Shown: in pieces, positions 52,177 to 61,181 of the stretch | Layout of the letters: the number at the start of each line of letters is the position of its first letter | How positions within the stretch are numbered: position 1 is the first letter of the stretch | Assembly (NCBI GenBank): GCA_002256245.1 | Contig: NKIU01000003.1 | Coordinates: 310,001 to 374,000, forward strand | Source of the DNA: Pseudorhodobacter sp. PARRP1 | GTDB lineage: Bacteria > Pseudomonadota > Alphaproteobacteria > Rhodobacterales > Rhodobacteraceae | Length of the DNA stretch: 64,000 nt | Reading direction: 5' to 3' | Translations under genes and position numbers: made by a program | The notes under the pieces: generated by a model | What the model saw: only the letters and a program-made list of their open reading frames with translations | Databases searched by the model: none | What the model was told of the DNA's origin: nothing

Positions 52177-54546
52177 TTACGATTGCGGGCGGGTCTTCTT
52201 CGGATCATAGGCCGAGGTCGCCGTCACCACCGCAGGCAGGCGTTTCTGCTGGCCGTCAAGCTTGCCGACCTCTACCGCCGTGCCTGCCGCCGCATGGGCG
52301 GTGTCGACGCGGGCGAGGGCGATGTTCTTGCCCAGCAGCGGCGAGCGCATGGCGGAAGTCACCACGCCGACCTGCGCGCGGCCCAGATAAACGCCGTCGC
52401 CGTGGCCAACATCGACCGCTGCATCAATCTCTAGCCCCACGAACTTGTCACGCGGGTTTTCCTTGCGGCGGATCAGCGCGTCACGCCCGATGAAATCGTC
52501 GGTTTTGGATTTCAGCGGCACGGTAAAGCCGATGCCCGCCTCGAACGGATCGGTCTGGTCGCTGAAATCATAGCCGGCAAAGATCAACCCGGCCTCGATC
52601 CGCACCATGTCCAAAGCGGCAAGACCCATCGGGCGCAGACCCTGATCGGCGCCGCTTTCCCAAACCGCATCCCAGACAGCCGCGCCGTCTTTCGGGTGGC
52701 AGAACACTTCATAGCCCAGCTCGCCGGTATATCCCGTGCGCGACACCACCACGGGCGCGCCGTTGGGGCCGCCGAGGCGACCGATGGTCAGGCGGAACCA
52801 GCCGAGTTCGGCAATCGTGGGCTGATGCGGGGCGGTCCAGATCATCCGCTGCATGATCGTGCGGCTGTTCGGGCCTTGCACGGCAAGGTTATGAAGCTGA
52901 TCGGTGGACGAGCGCACCATCACCTTCAGCCCCAGCTTTTCGGCCTGCTCGCGCAGCCAGATACCCGAGTAATCATCGCCGCCGATCCAGCGGAATTGAT
53001 CGCGGCCCAGCCGGAACAGCGTGCCGTCGTCGATCATCCCACCATGTTCGTAGCACATCGCGGAATAGACCACCTGACCGATGGAAAGCTTTTTCACATC
53101 GCGCGTCAGGCAATAGTGCAACAGCGCCTCGGCATCCGGCCCGGTGACTTCAAACTTGCGCAGCGGCGACAGATCGAGCACCACGGCTTTCTCGCGGCAG
53201 GCCCAGTATTCCTCTATCGCGCCGTTGCTGGAATAGGTTTGCGGCAGCCAGTAGCCTTTATATTCCACCAGATTGCGGGTCTTCTCGGCGATACGGGTGT
53301 GGAAGGCGGTTTCCTTGGTCATCACAGGCTCCGATGTCGGGGTGGGGCGGTAGGCGATGGACCGCTGGAAATTCTCGGCACCGTCATAGGTGCGCACATG
53401 GATGTCGGACAGATACCAGCCGTTTGCGGGCGAGGTGTCGTCGGGGCAGGCCGAGTTGACGCAGACCAGATCGGTCAGCGCGCGCAAGAGAACGTAGTCA
53501 CCGGGGCGCGACCACGGCTCATCCGCGATCAGCACGCCGTGGGCGTCGATGTTGGTGTTGAAGAACATGTTCACCGCCATCCAGCCGGGGCGGGCGGTGA
53601 CACCATGCGGGGCAAGCGCCGCGTTGAAATTGTCCGAGCAGTTGACGTGGCCGGGATAGCCGATCTCGTCATAGTATTTCGACGCGCAGGCCATCGCGAA
53701 AGCGTCGTGACGGCCAACGGTATCCTGAATGACCTCGACCAGCGGCAGCCAATCCTGATCGTAGTATTTCGCGTGCAGGCCGGGCATGGAATAGGCGTGG
53801 CCCATCAGCGTGCGCGAGGTGGTCACGTCCAGCGGATGTTCCAGCCCCTTATCCAGCTTGCGGGCAGAAAAGCATTGGAAATCGGTGCATTGGCGGCCTT
53901 CCACGTCGATGATCTGGATATAGTCGCCCGCCTTGACGAAATAGCTTTCGGCGGTTGCGGATTTCACCCGCAGATCGAGCACCGGGGTGGCCAGCGGGTC
54001 GGGCAGGTCGGGTTTCTGCACGCCCAGCAGGGTGGAGCGTTGCACGCGCACGCCGATGGGGGTGGCGGTGTCTTGTGCTTCGGGCGACATCGCGGCACCG
54101 GGGGCTGCGATGATCAACACGCCGTCGCGGGTGGCGGTGAAGGTTTCCGCATCGCCGGGCGGCGAGTCTGCGCCGAACAGGGCCACCGCGCGGGCACCCT
54201 CAAGGTTGATGCCGCGCCGCTCGATCCCCAAGCGCAGGCCTGCGATGCCGGGGGCGCGGGCCTCGGCCAGCAGGGCCTTTAGCCCCGCCGCATCGGCATT
54301 GCCCGGCGCGCCGAGTATCCCCGGATCAACCCGGCCTTCTGCGTCAGCCGCCACGAGTTCGGCCCGCTGCCCGCCCTCCAGATTAACCACCGTCACCTGA
54401 TCGCCCGTGGCCAGCCGGATCAGCCAAGCGCCACCGCCCGGCACCTCGAACCGCTCCAGCCCCATGCGGGTGCCGAAGGGTTCGGGCGTGATGATCTGGC
54501 TGGGGCGTGGCGGGCCGGGGCGCACTGTCGGGTATGAGTCAAGCAT
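52177..54546 (-). CDS. DUF1989-GcvT fusion, aminomethyltransferase-like protein
   Basis: The 789-residue protein is a fusion. Residues about 10-180 look like a partial DUF1989-like module (VPGGGAWLIRLATGD, VNLEGGQRAEL). Residues about 190-400 are a clear DUF1989 domain with YIQIIDVEGRQCTDFQ, HVNCSDNF and CPDDTSPANGW. From about 425 to the end there is a GcvT-type folate-binding aminomethyltransferase (VLDLSPLRKFEVTGPDAE, SRTGYTGELGYE, GLAALDMVRIEAGL). GcvT domains pass C1 units from methylated amines to tetrahydrofolate. The ATG at 54546 has GAGG upstream; two TGCATGCA motifs sit just before it. It is divergent from the DMT transporter and near soxBDAG. Confidence 0.85.
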   Translation of the reverse strand: MLDSYPTVRPGPPRPSQIITPEPFGTRMGLERFEVPGGGAWLIRLATGDQVTVVNLEGGQRAELVAADAEGRVDPGILGAPGNADAAGLKALLAEARAPGIAGLRLGIERRGINLEGARAVALFGADSPPGDAETFTATRDGVLIIAAPGAAMSPEAQDTATPIGVRVQRSTLLGVQKPDLPDPLATPVLDLRVKSATAESYFVKAGDYIQIIDVEGRQCTDFQCFSARKLDKGLEHPLDVTTSRTLMGHAYSMPGLHAKYYDQDWLPLVEVIQDTVGRHDAFAMACASKYYDEIGYPGHVNCSDNFNAALAPHGVTARPGWMAVNMFFNTNIDAHGVLIADEPWSRPGDYVLLRALTDLVCVNSACPDDTSPANGWYLSDIHVRTYDGAENFQRSIAYRPTPTSEPVMTKETAFHTRIAEKTRNLVEYKGYWLPQTYSSNGAIEEYWACREKAVVLDLSPLRKFEVTGPDAEALLHYCLTRDVKKLSIGQVVYSAMCYEHGGMIDDGTLFRLGRDQFRWIGGDDYSGIWLREQAEKLGLKVMVRSSTDQLHNLAVQGPNSRTIMQRMIWTAPHQPTIAELGWFRLTIGRLGGPNGAPVVVSRTGYTGELGYEVFCHPKDGAAVWDAVWESGADQGLRPMGLAALDMVRIEAGLIFAGYDFSDQTDPFEAGIGFTVPLKSKTDDFIGRDALIRRKENPRDKFVGLEIDAAVDVGHGDGVYLGRAQVGVVTSAMRSPLLGKNIALARVDTAHAAAGTAVEVGKLDGQQKRLPAVVTATSAYDPKKTRPQS

Positions 54547-54560
54547 CGGAGCCTCACTTT

Positions 54561-54584
54561 TTGCATGCACGTTTTGCATGCACG
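54561..54584. promoter_or_regulatory. Tandem TGCATGCA palindromes upstream of the DUF1989-GcvT gene
   Basis: TTGCATGCACG occurs at 54561 and 54574, a period of 13 bases, each containing the palindrome TGCATGCA. They lie 15-38 bases upstream of the start codon and are likely a regulator site, for example for the XRE-cupin or AraC-type protein of this locus. Confidence 0.5.
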
Positions 54585-54656
54585 GCAAATTTGTTTCTTT
54601 TGAAGAATATCGCGGATCAGGAATTGCGCAAGCGATTTAAGCCGCTAGCTTGACGC

Positions 54657-54696
54657 CGTGCGCAAGCAAGAGAAACCGTGCGCAAGCAGGAGAAAC
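54657..54696 (+). repeat. 20-bp tandem duplication at the DMT transporter start
   Basis: Two 20-base units, 54657-54676 and 54677-54696, differ at a single base (CAAGCAAGAG versus CAAGCAGGAG). The second unit supplies the GGAG ribosome-binding site of the GTG at 54700. The first unit has AAGAG in place of that GGAG. Confidence 0.8.
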
Positions 54697-54699
54697 CGG

Positions 54700-55542
54700 G
54701 TGTATTCGCTACTGTTGGGGCTTTTGGCGGCGGTGCTGTGGGGCTTGCACGACTTTACCATCCGCAGCATCGCGGCGGGCGCGGATGCGGCGGCGCTTTA
54801 TCTTATGGTGTTGTTGTTTGGCGGGGTGTTGCTTTTGCCCTTCGCCGCGCTGTCACCGGGCTGGGGCGCGATTTCGGCGGGGGTGCTGGGGTTTTGTGTC
54901 ATCACCGGGCTGATCTATGCGCTGGGGGTCTATGCGCTGTATCGCGCCTTCATCATCGGGCCGGTGCGGTTGGTGGCGCCGATTTGCGGCGCGTTTCCGC
55001 TGCTGTCGGTCGGCTTTGCGGTGGCGCGCGGGCAAGAGGCGGGCGCGGTGGTTTGGCTGGCATCGCTGGCGGTGCTGGCGGGGATCGCCATTGTGGCGCA
55101 GGGCGAAAGCGGCGCCACCCAAGGCTCGCGCCGGGGGGCGATCACATGGGCGGTGATTGCCGCGCTTGGCTTTGCCGTCAGCTTCGAGATGCTGCATCAG
55201 GCGGCAGAGCAGGCGGCTGATCTGCCGGTGACGTTGATCGCACGGGTGGCGGGCTTTGCCGGCGTCTCGGTCTGGGTGATCTGGCAACGCATTGATCTGA
55301 AACCGGCTTTTGCGATCTGGCCCAGCCTTTTGCTGATGGGGGCCTTGGATGTGGGCGGTATGTTGGCTGTCACCATCGCGGGCGGCTTTGCGCGCCCCGA
55401 GTTTGCGTCGGTGGCCTCATCCTGCTTTGGGCTGGTGACGATCCTGCTGGCATGGCGGTTCCTGCACGAGCCTTTGACAAGGCTGCAAGCCTTTGGCGCG
55501 GTTGTGGTGTTTGGCGGCATCGCGGTGTTGGGGCTTGTCTGA
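54700..55542 (+). CDS. DMT/EamA-family transporter
   Basis: The 280-residue protein is almost entirely hydrophobic with about ten membrane helices in two EamA repeats (for example LLGLLAAVLWGLHDFTIR at the start and TWAVIAALGFAVSFEML at the second half). EamA proteins export amino acids or metabolites across the inner membrane. The GTG at 54700 has GGAG seven bases upstream; earlier GTG codons at 54658 and 54678 lie in the duplicated leader. It is divergent from the DUF1989-GcvT gene and 85 bases upstream of soxB, so it may move methylated amino acids or a product of this pathway. Confidence 0.85.
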   Translation: MYSLLLGLLAAVLWGLHDFTIRSIAAGADAAALYLMVLLFGGVLLLPFAALSPGWGAISAGVLGFCVITGLIYALGVYALYRAFIIGPVRLVAPICGAFPLLSVGFAVARGQEAGAVVWLASLAVLAGIAIVAQGESGATQGSRRGAITWAVIAALGFAVSFEMLHQAAEQAADLPVTLIARVAGFAGVSVWVIWQRIDLKPAFAIWPSLLLMGALDVGGMLAVTIAGGFARPEFASVASSCFGLVTILLAWRFLHEPLTRLQAFGAVVVFGGIAVLGLV

Positions 55543-55627
55543 AATGAAAGATTGCTTGTCGGGAATGAAAGCACACCGCGCCGCACTTCGCGCCATATTC
55601 AGCGCAAGACGAAGATAGGAACAGCAC

Positions 55628-56878
55628 ATGCGCTATTCGGGTTTCAAGGTAATTGCCGAGGCTTTGACCGGGCATAAGGGTTGGAAACCGGCATGGCGCG
55701 ACCCGGCCCCGCAGGCGGCTTATGACTATATCATCGTCGGCGGTGGCGGGCATGGGCTGGCGACCGCGTATTATCTGGCGAAGGAATTTCAGCAGGCCCG
55801 GATTGCCGTGCTGGAAAAGGGCTGGATCGGCGGCGGCAACGTCGGGCGGAATACCACGATTGTGCGGTCAAACTACCTGCTGGATGGCAATGAGCCGTTC
55901 TACGAATTTTCGATGAAGCTGTGGGAGGGGTTGGAGCAGGATTTCAACTACAACGCCATGGTTTCCCAGCGCGGCATCATCAACCTGTTCCACACCGATG
56001 CGCAGCGCGATGCGGCAACCCGGCGCGGCAATGCGATGATCATGCACGGCGCGGATGCGGAACTTCTGAACAAGGAACAGGTGCGCAGCCTCTATCCGTT
56101 CTTGAATTTCGAGAACGCCCGCTTCCCGATCAAGGGGGCCTTGATGCAGCGGCGCGGCGGCACGGTGCGGCATGATGCAGTGGCTTGGGGCTATGCGCGG
56201 GGTGCGGACAATCGCGGTGTCGATATCATCCAGAACTGTGACGTCACGGGGATGCGGATCGAGAATGGCCGCGTGCTGGGGGTGGAAACCTCGCGCGGGT
56301 TTATTGGCGCGAAAAAGGTCGGCGTGGCGGTGGCGGGGTCTTCATCACGCGTGATGGCCCATGCCGGGATGCGCCTGCCGATGGAAAGCCATGTGTTGCA
56401 AGCCTTTGTTTCCGAAGGGTTAAAGCCCTTGATTGACGGCGTGATCACCTATGGCGCGGGGCATTTCTACGTCAGCCAGTCTGACAAGGGCGGCTTGGTG
56501 TTTGGCGGCGATATTGACGGCTACAATAGCTACGCCCAACGCGGCAACCTGCCGGTGGTCGAGGATGTGGCCGAGGGCGGCATGTCCCTGATGCCGATGA
56601 TTGGCCGCGCGCGGCTGTTGCGGATGTGGGGCGGGATTATGGATATGTCGATGGACGGCTCTCCGATCATCGACAAGACCGATATCGAGGGGCTCTATTT
56701 CAACGGTGGCTGGTGCTATGGCGGCTTCAAGGCGACGCCCGCAAGCGGTTGGGTGTTTGCGCATCTGCTGGCGAAAGATACGCCGCACAGCACGGCCACG
56801 GCCTACCGGTTTGATCGCTTTGCCAAGGGGCTGATGATTGACGAAAAGGGCCAGGGCGCCCAGCCGAATTTGCATTGA
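55628..56878 (+). CDS. soxB: Sarcosine oxidase-like beta subunit SoxB
   Basis: The 416-residue flavoprotein has the FAD motif YIIVGGGGHGLATAYYLAKE (about 34-53) and a GRNTTIVRSNYL segment. His182 lies in RHDAVAWG, the place where FMN is covalently bound in heterotetrameric sarcosine oxidases. SoxB oxidises the N-methyl amine and passes electrons to O2 through FMN. The size (about 405 expected) and gene order soxB-D-A-G are standard. The usual sarcosine substrate is inferred from the family; other N-methyl compounds are possible because specialised paralogues exist. AGGA lies eight bases upstream of the ATG. Confidence 0.9.
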   Translation: MRYSGFKVIAEALTGHKGWKPAWRDPAPQAAYDYIIVGGGGHGLATAYYLAKEFQQARIAVLEKGWIGGGNVGRNTTIVRSNYLLDGNEPFYEFSMKLWEGLEQDFNYNAMVSQRGIINLFHTDAQRDAATRRGNAMIMHGADAELLNKEQVRSLYPFLNFENARFPIKGALMQRRGGTVRHDAVAWGYARGADNRGVDIIQNCDVTGMRIENGRVLGVETSRGFIGAKKVGVAVAGSSSRVMAHAGMRLPMESHVLQAFVSEGLKPLIDGVITYGAGHFYVSQSDKGGLVFGGDIDGYNSYAQRGNLPVVEDVAEGGMSLMPMIGRARLLRMWGGIMDMSMDGSPIIDKTDIEGLYFNGGWCYGGFKATPASGWVFAHLLAKDTPHSTATAYRFDRFAKGLMIDEKGQGAQPNLH

Positions 56879-56920
56879 GGGCGTGATGCGGTTGTCTCAA
56901 TCCCCTCGCTTGCCATCTTG

Positions 56921-57100
56921 CCCGATTTGTTCGCAAACAAATCGGGCCGCGCCTGCCTGCCCCCGGCAGGCGCGTTTCCGCGCCCGCCCAGGCAGGCGCG
57001 CCCCGATTTCCATATCTCGGCCTGCTGCACGACGCCCCTTGCTCAACGGCGTTCCGCCTTATGAGCAACGCACCGGCAAACTCTGCCCCGCAGAGTTTGC
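56921..57100 (+). repeat. Palindromic intergenic repeat, copy B, inside the sox operon
   Basis: This copy begins with a CCCGATTTGTT/AACAAATCGGG hairpin, runs through the GGCAGGCGCGTTTCCGCGCC block, then CCCCTTGCTCAACGGCG and GCCTTATGAGCAAC. It ends with a GCAAACTCTG/CAGAGTTTGC hairpin. It lies between soxB and soxD, an otherwise tightly packed operon, so it was probably inserted there. It adds about 200 bases of structured RNA to the transcript. Confidence 0.8.
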
Positions 57101-57144
57101 TTTCGGCGCGGCGCCTCATTTTCCCACATTGTCAGGAGCCTGAC

Positions 57145-57432
57145 ATGATCATCAACCACCCCCTGCTTGGCCCCCGCGATGCCCAAGAGTTCATCTACCT
57201 CGGCGATGCAGCCCTGATCCACCGCCCGGATGGCATGGCCGAGGGCGCGCTGGAGCGTTTTATCCCCTACACCTATCTGCGCGACAACCCCGCAGGCAGC
57301 CACCGCGAGCTTTGGTATCACGAGCAGGGCGACCGCTCCTGGCTAGTCGTCACCCGCAACACCACCACCCACGAGATCACCGCCGTCGAGATGGCGCGTG
57401 ACGTCGCCCGCAAGGAAGGCCGCAGCAAATGA
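57145..57432 (+). CDS. soxD: Sarcosine oxidase-like delta subunit SoxD without zinc cysteines
   Basis: The 95-residue protein aligns with SoxD by MIINHPLLGPRDAQEFIYLGD at the start and YLRDNPAGSHRELWYHEQGDRSWLVVTRNT in the middle. Classical SoxD binds zinc through a CxxC near the N-terminus and a later cysteine plus histidine. This protein contains no cysteine at all, so it cannot bind zinc in that way. AGGAG lies nine bases upstream of the ATG. It overlaps soxA by four bases (ATGA). Confidence 0.85.
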   Translation: MIINHPLLGPRDAQEFIYLGDAALIHRPDGMAEGALERFIPYTYLRDNPAGSHRELWYHEQGDRSWLVVTRNTTTHEITAVEMARDVARKEGRSK

Positions 57433-60326
57433 GCCGTATTTCCGGTGGTCAGATCGACCGCAGCAAGACCCTGCGCTTCCAGTTTGATGGGGTCAGCTAC
57501 AACGGGCACCCCGGCGACACGCTGGCCTCGGCCCTGCTGGCCAACAACGTCCGCCTCATGGGGCGCAGCTTCAAATACCACCGCCCGCGCGGGGTGATGG
57601 CGGCAGGATCGGAAGAACCCAACGCGATTGTCGAGTTGCGCAGCGGCGCGCGGCAGGAACCCAACACCCGCGCCACGGTGGTTGAGGTGTTCGACGGCCT
57701 GCAAGCGCAAAGCCAGAACCGCTGGCCCAGCCTCAAATTCGACGCCATGGCGATCAATGACCGGCTGTCGCCGTTCTTCGCGGCAGGCTTCTACTACAAG
57801 ACCTTCATGTGGCCGGCGGCGTTCTGGGAAAAGATCTACGAGCCGATCATCCGCCGCGCCGCAGGGCTTGGCTCACTTTCCAAGCAAGACGACCCCGATG
57901 CCTATGACAAGGGCTTCCTGCATTGCGATCTGCTGATCATTGGCGCTGGCCCCGCTGGCCTGTCGGCTGCCCTCACCGCAGGCCGTGCAGGCGCGCGGGT
58001 GATCCTTGCGGATGAAGATTTCCGCATGGGCGGCCGCTTGAACGCCGAAACGCTGGAGGTTGGCGGCGCGGCGGGCGCGGATTGGGCGGCGCAATCGGTG
58101 CTGGAACTGGCCAGCCTGCCCAACGTGCGGCTGATGACCCGCACCACCGTGATCGGCGCTTTCGATCACGGGATTTACAGCGCGGTTGAGCGTGTCTCGG
58201 ATCATCTGGCCCAACCCTTGCCCGGCAAACCACGGCAAATCCTGTGGCGCATCTACACCAAGCGCGCGATCCTTGCCGCTGGCGCCATCGAGCGCCCGAT
58301 CGCGTTCGAGAACAACGACCGCCCCGGCATCATGCTGGCAGGTGCCTTGCGCGCCTATGCCAACCGCTGGGGGGTGGCTGTGGGCGAAAGTGTCGCGGTG
58401 TTCACCAACAACGACGACGGCTTGCGCACGGTGGCTGATCTGAAAGCCAAGGGCCTGAACGTGACGCTGATCGACGCGCGCCAAGGCGACGAAGTGATTG
58501 ATTCCGCTGGCCGTCTGGGGCTGAAATCCATCACCATCCGCCGCAGCAATGGCCGCACCGAAACCGTTGCGGTGCAAGCGCTGGGCGTGTCGGGTGGGTG
58601 GAACCCCAACCTTAACATCGCCTCCAACCACCGGGGCCGCCCGGTCTGGGATGATCAGATTGCCGCCTTCATTCCCGCCCCCGAAAGCATCGCGGGCCTG
58701 TCCTGTGTGGGGGCTGCGGCGGGCGCGTTTTCGACCCATGCCGCGCTGACCATGGGCGCGACTCACGCCGTCGCGGCGCTTGCCGATCTGGGGCTAACCG
58801 CCCATGCCGATGCGCCGACGGCCGAGGACGCGCCCCTGAACCTGACGCCGGCATGGTATGTCCATTCCGGCAAAGGCCGCGCTTGGGTTGATCCGCAGAA
58901 CGATGTGACGGTGAAGGATGTGAAGCTGGCCAAGCAGGAAGGCTTCATCTCAGTCGAGCATCTGAAGCGCTATACCACGCTGGGCATGGCGACCGATCAG
59001 GGCAAGACCGGCAATGTGCTGGGCCTTGCGGTGATGGCGGAGTTGACCGGCAAGAGCATCCCCGAAACCGGCACCACCATCTACCGCCCGCCCTATACCC
59101 CCGTCGCGATGGGCGCTTTGGGGGGCCGCGCGCGCGGCGAAGATTTCAAACCCACGCGGCAAACCCCCAGCCACAAATGGGCGACCGAACAGGGCGCGAT
59201 CTTTGTCGAAGTCGGCTATTGGCTGCGCACCCAATGGCTGCCCCGCAAGGGTGAGACGACATGGCGGCAATCGGTGGACCGCGAGGTGCTGCAAACCCGC
59301 CGCTCGGCGGGCATCTGCGACGTGACCACGCTTGGCAAGATCGACATTCAGGGCACCGATGCGGGCCTGTTCCTTGATCGGGTTTATGCCAACAACTTCG
59401 CCAGCCTCGCGGTCGGCAAGGTGCGCTACGGGTTGATGCTGCGCGAAGACGGTATGGTGATGGACGATGGCACCACGGCACGCATGGGACAAAATGAATA
59501 CGTGATGACCACCACAACCGCCAATGCGGTGCCCGTGTTCCGGCATCTGGAATACTGCCGCCAAGTGCTGTGGCCCGATCTGGATGTGCAACTGATCTCG
59601 ACGACTGAGGCTTGGGCGCAGTATTCGGTGGCAGGCCCCAATGCGCGGAAATTGCTGCAAAAACTGGTGGATCAGGATATTTCTGACGCGGCCTTCCCCT
59701 ATATGGCCTGCGGCAATATCACCGTGCAAGGCACCCGCGCGCGACTGTTCCGCATCAGCTTTTCGGGGGAATTGGCCTATGAGATCGCAGTGCCCACCCG
59801 CTACGGCGATGCGATGATCCGCGCCTTGGTTGAGGCTGGGCGTGAGTTTGACGCGGTGGTTTATGGCACCGAGGCGCTGGGCGTGATGCGGGTGGAAAAG
59901 GGCCATGTCGCGGGGAATGAGTTGAACGGGCAGTCAAGCGCGCTGAACATGGGCCTTGGCAAGATGGTGTCGAAGAAGAAAGACAGCATTGGCATGGTGC
60001 TTTCGCAGCGGATCGGCATGACGGCCCCCGACGGCTATCGCTTGGTCGGCGTCAAACCCGTTGATCCGGCGCAAAGCCTGACGGCAGGCGCGCATTTTCT
60101 GGCCAAGGGGGCCGAGGCGGTGGCGGCCAATGATGGCGGCTGGCTGACCTCGGTGGTCTATTCGCCGCATCTGGGCCATTCCATCGGCCTCGGCTATCTG
60201 AAATCCGGGGATAGTCGGAAGGGCGAGCGGCTGCGCAGCGTCAACCTGTTGGCGGGCACGGATGTCGAGGTTGAAATCGTCAGCCCGCATTTCTTTGATC
60301 CGGAAGGGGAGCGTCTTCGTGGCTAA
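57429..60326 (+). CDS. soxA: Sarcosine oxidase-like alpha subunit SoxA
   Basis: The 965-residue protein has an N-terminal ferredoxin-like domain (FDGVSYNGHPGDTLASALLANNVRLMGRSFKYHRPRG region). A nucleotide-binding domain follows (IIGAGPAGLSAALTAGRAGARV, about 175-196), then a C-terminal GcvT-like folate domain from about residue 590 (VLQTRRSAGICDVTTLGKIDIQG, FSGELAYEIAVPTRYG, GTEALGVMRVEKGH). The alpha subunit binds NAD and tetrahydrofolate, so the methyl carbon leaves as methylene-THF. Length and domains match SoxA (about 970). Confidence 0.92.
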   Translation: MSRISGGQIDRSKTLRFQFDGVSYNGHPGDTLASALLANNVRLMGRSFKYHRPRGVMAAGSEEPNAIVELRSGARQEPNTRATVVEVFDGLQAQSQNRWPSLKFDAMAINDRLSPFFAAGFYYKTFMWPAAFWEKIYEPIIRRAAGLGSLSKQDDPDAYDKGFLHCDLLIIGAGPAGLSAALTAGRAGARVILADEDFRMGGRLNAETLEVGGAAGADWAAQSVLELASLPNVRLMTRTTVIGAFDHGIYSAVERVSDHLAQPLPGKPRQILWRIYTKRAILAAGAIERPIAFENNDRPGIMLAGALRAYANRWGVAVGESVAVFTNNDDGLRTVADLKAKGLNVTLIDARQGDEVIDSAGRLGLKSITIRRSNGRTETVAVQALGVSGGWNPNLNIASNHRGRPVWDDQIAAFIPAPESIAGLSCVGAAAGAFSTHAALTMGATHAVAALADLGLTAHADAPTAEDAPLNLTPAWYVHSGKGRAWVDPQNDVTVKDVKLAKQEGFISVEHLKRYTTLGMATDQGKTGNVLGLAVMAELTGKSIPETGTTIYRPPYTPVAMGALGGRARGEDFKPTRQTPSHKWATEQGAIFVEVGYWLRTQWLPRKGETTWRQSVDREVLQTRRSAGICDVTTLGKIDIQGTDAGLFLDRVYANNFASLAVGKVRYGLMLREDGMVMDDGTTARMGQNEYVMTTTTANAVPVFRHLEYCRQVLWPDLDVQLISTTEAWAQYSVAGPNARKLLQKLVDQDISDAAFPYMACGNITVQGTRARLFRISFSGELAYEIAVPTRYGDAMIRALVEAGREFDAVVYGTEALGVMRVEKGHVAGNELNGQSSALNMGLGKMVSKKKDSIGMVLSQRIGMTAPDGYRLVGVKPVDPAQSLTAGAHFLAKGAEAVAANDGGWLTSVVYSPHLGHSIGLGYLKSGDSRKGERLRSVNLLAGTDVEVEIVSPHFFDPEGERLRG

Positions 60327-60879
60327 TCCGTTGAAACCCCTTACCGCTTTGGGAAATCCCACCGCGCAATCCGACACGATTGGCGCGGTAACGATCACCG
60401 AGAATCCCGATACCGCCCTTGCCTCGCTCGCCTCGCGTCTGGGGCGAGAGGCCGAGGTTGCCAGCCTCGCCGCAAGCGCGGGCGTCCCGCTGCCCGGACC
60501 GGGGCGCGCCGAAACTGCCGGTTACGGCGCGTTCTGGCTTGGCCCCGAACAATGGATGATCGAAGCCCCCTTCGCCACGCATGAAGATATCACCGCGGTT
60601 CTGAAGCCGATCTTCACCGATGCCGCCTCGATCACCGAGCAGACTGACGCCTGGGTGCGCTTTGACATCACCGCCAGCGATCTGCCGGGGTATTTCGAGC
60701 GGCTGTGCAATTTTGACATGGCCCGCGCGACCCCCGGCGCGGCCACCCGCACGGTGATTGACCATCTGGGCTGCTACATCATCCGCCGCAGCCTGACGCT
60801 GGTCAGCCTGCTGGGGCCGCGCTCATCCGCGCACAGCCTGCATCATGCGCTGGTGACGGCGGCTAGGGCGATCCTGTAG
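60319..60879 (+). CDS. soxG: Sarcosine oxidase-like gamma subunit SoxG
   Basis: The 186-residue protein matches SoxG in GYGAFWLGPEQWMIEAP, ITEQTDAWVRFDI and the C-terminal GCYIIRRSLTLVSLLGPRSSAHSLHHAL motif. It is a small structural subunit with a folate-enzyme-like fold. The start is the GTG at 60319, overlapping the soxA end by eight bases, with AGGGGA upstream. It completes the SoxBDAG set. Confidence 0.9.
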   Translation: MANPLKPLTALGNPTAQSDTIGAVTITENPDTALASLASRLGREAEVASLAASAGVPLPGPGRAETAGYGAFWLGPEQWMIEAPFATHEDITAVLKPIFTDAASITEQTDAWVRFDITASDLPGYFERLCNFDMARATPGAATRTVIDHLGCYIIRRSLTLVSLLGPRSSAHSLHHALVTAARAIL

Positions 60880-61181
60880 GGTTGCGTTCTGGCGCAGAGG
60901 CGGCACGGGGTGATCGAATGCACGCCATCGCGTGCGGCCAGCCCCCGGGCGGAAACAGGAAACGCAGTGCGTTTCCCCGCCCGTGTGTGCGGTTTCACCC
61001 TGTAGTCGGTTCAGCAATCACCCCGAGAGGCCAGCGCCCGACCCGGCGGGCGAGAAGCGCCCGCCATGGGCGGGTCGGGCGCTGGCCGGGCCTTTGGGGC
61101 CCGGCGGTTTCAGCTGCACTTCAACCGCTTGGCGAAGGCAATGGCCTTCTCCAGATTGTCCGAAATGCCGCCCGCGCGGCC
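60880..61181. other. Intergenic region between soxG and the AraC-type regulator
   Basis: The 302-bp gap between these convergent genes has no gene I can support. It holds the GC-rich palindromes at 61029-61106, which may end both transcripts. Confidence 0.6.
61029..61106. repeat. GC-rich palindromic element related to the one at 50443
   Basis: GGCCAGCGCCCGACCC (61029-61044) pairs with GGGTCGGGCGCTGGCC (61072-61087). An inner CGGCGGGCG/CGCCCGCC stem lies inside it, and a second hairpin (CCGGGCC-N5-GGCCCGG) follows directly. The core AGCGCCCGACC is shared with the inverted repeat at 50443-50572. Confidence 0.6.

Noticed and set aside
51858-52493. Small frames in the repeats with the shared peptide SGRACLP (also 56803-57143 and 62918-63145)
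   Set aside because: The similarity follows from the repeated DNA. The frames have no consistent start, length or ribosome-binding site, so I treat the elements as non-coding.
52696-54282. Open frame of 528 codons opposite the DUF1989-GcvT gene
   Set aside because: It is antisense to a gene with clear DUF1989 and GcvT motifs and has shadow-type composition.
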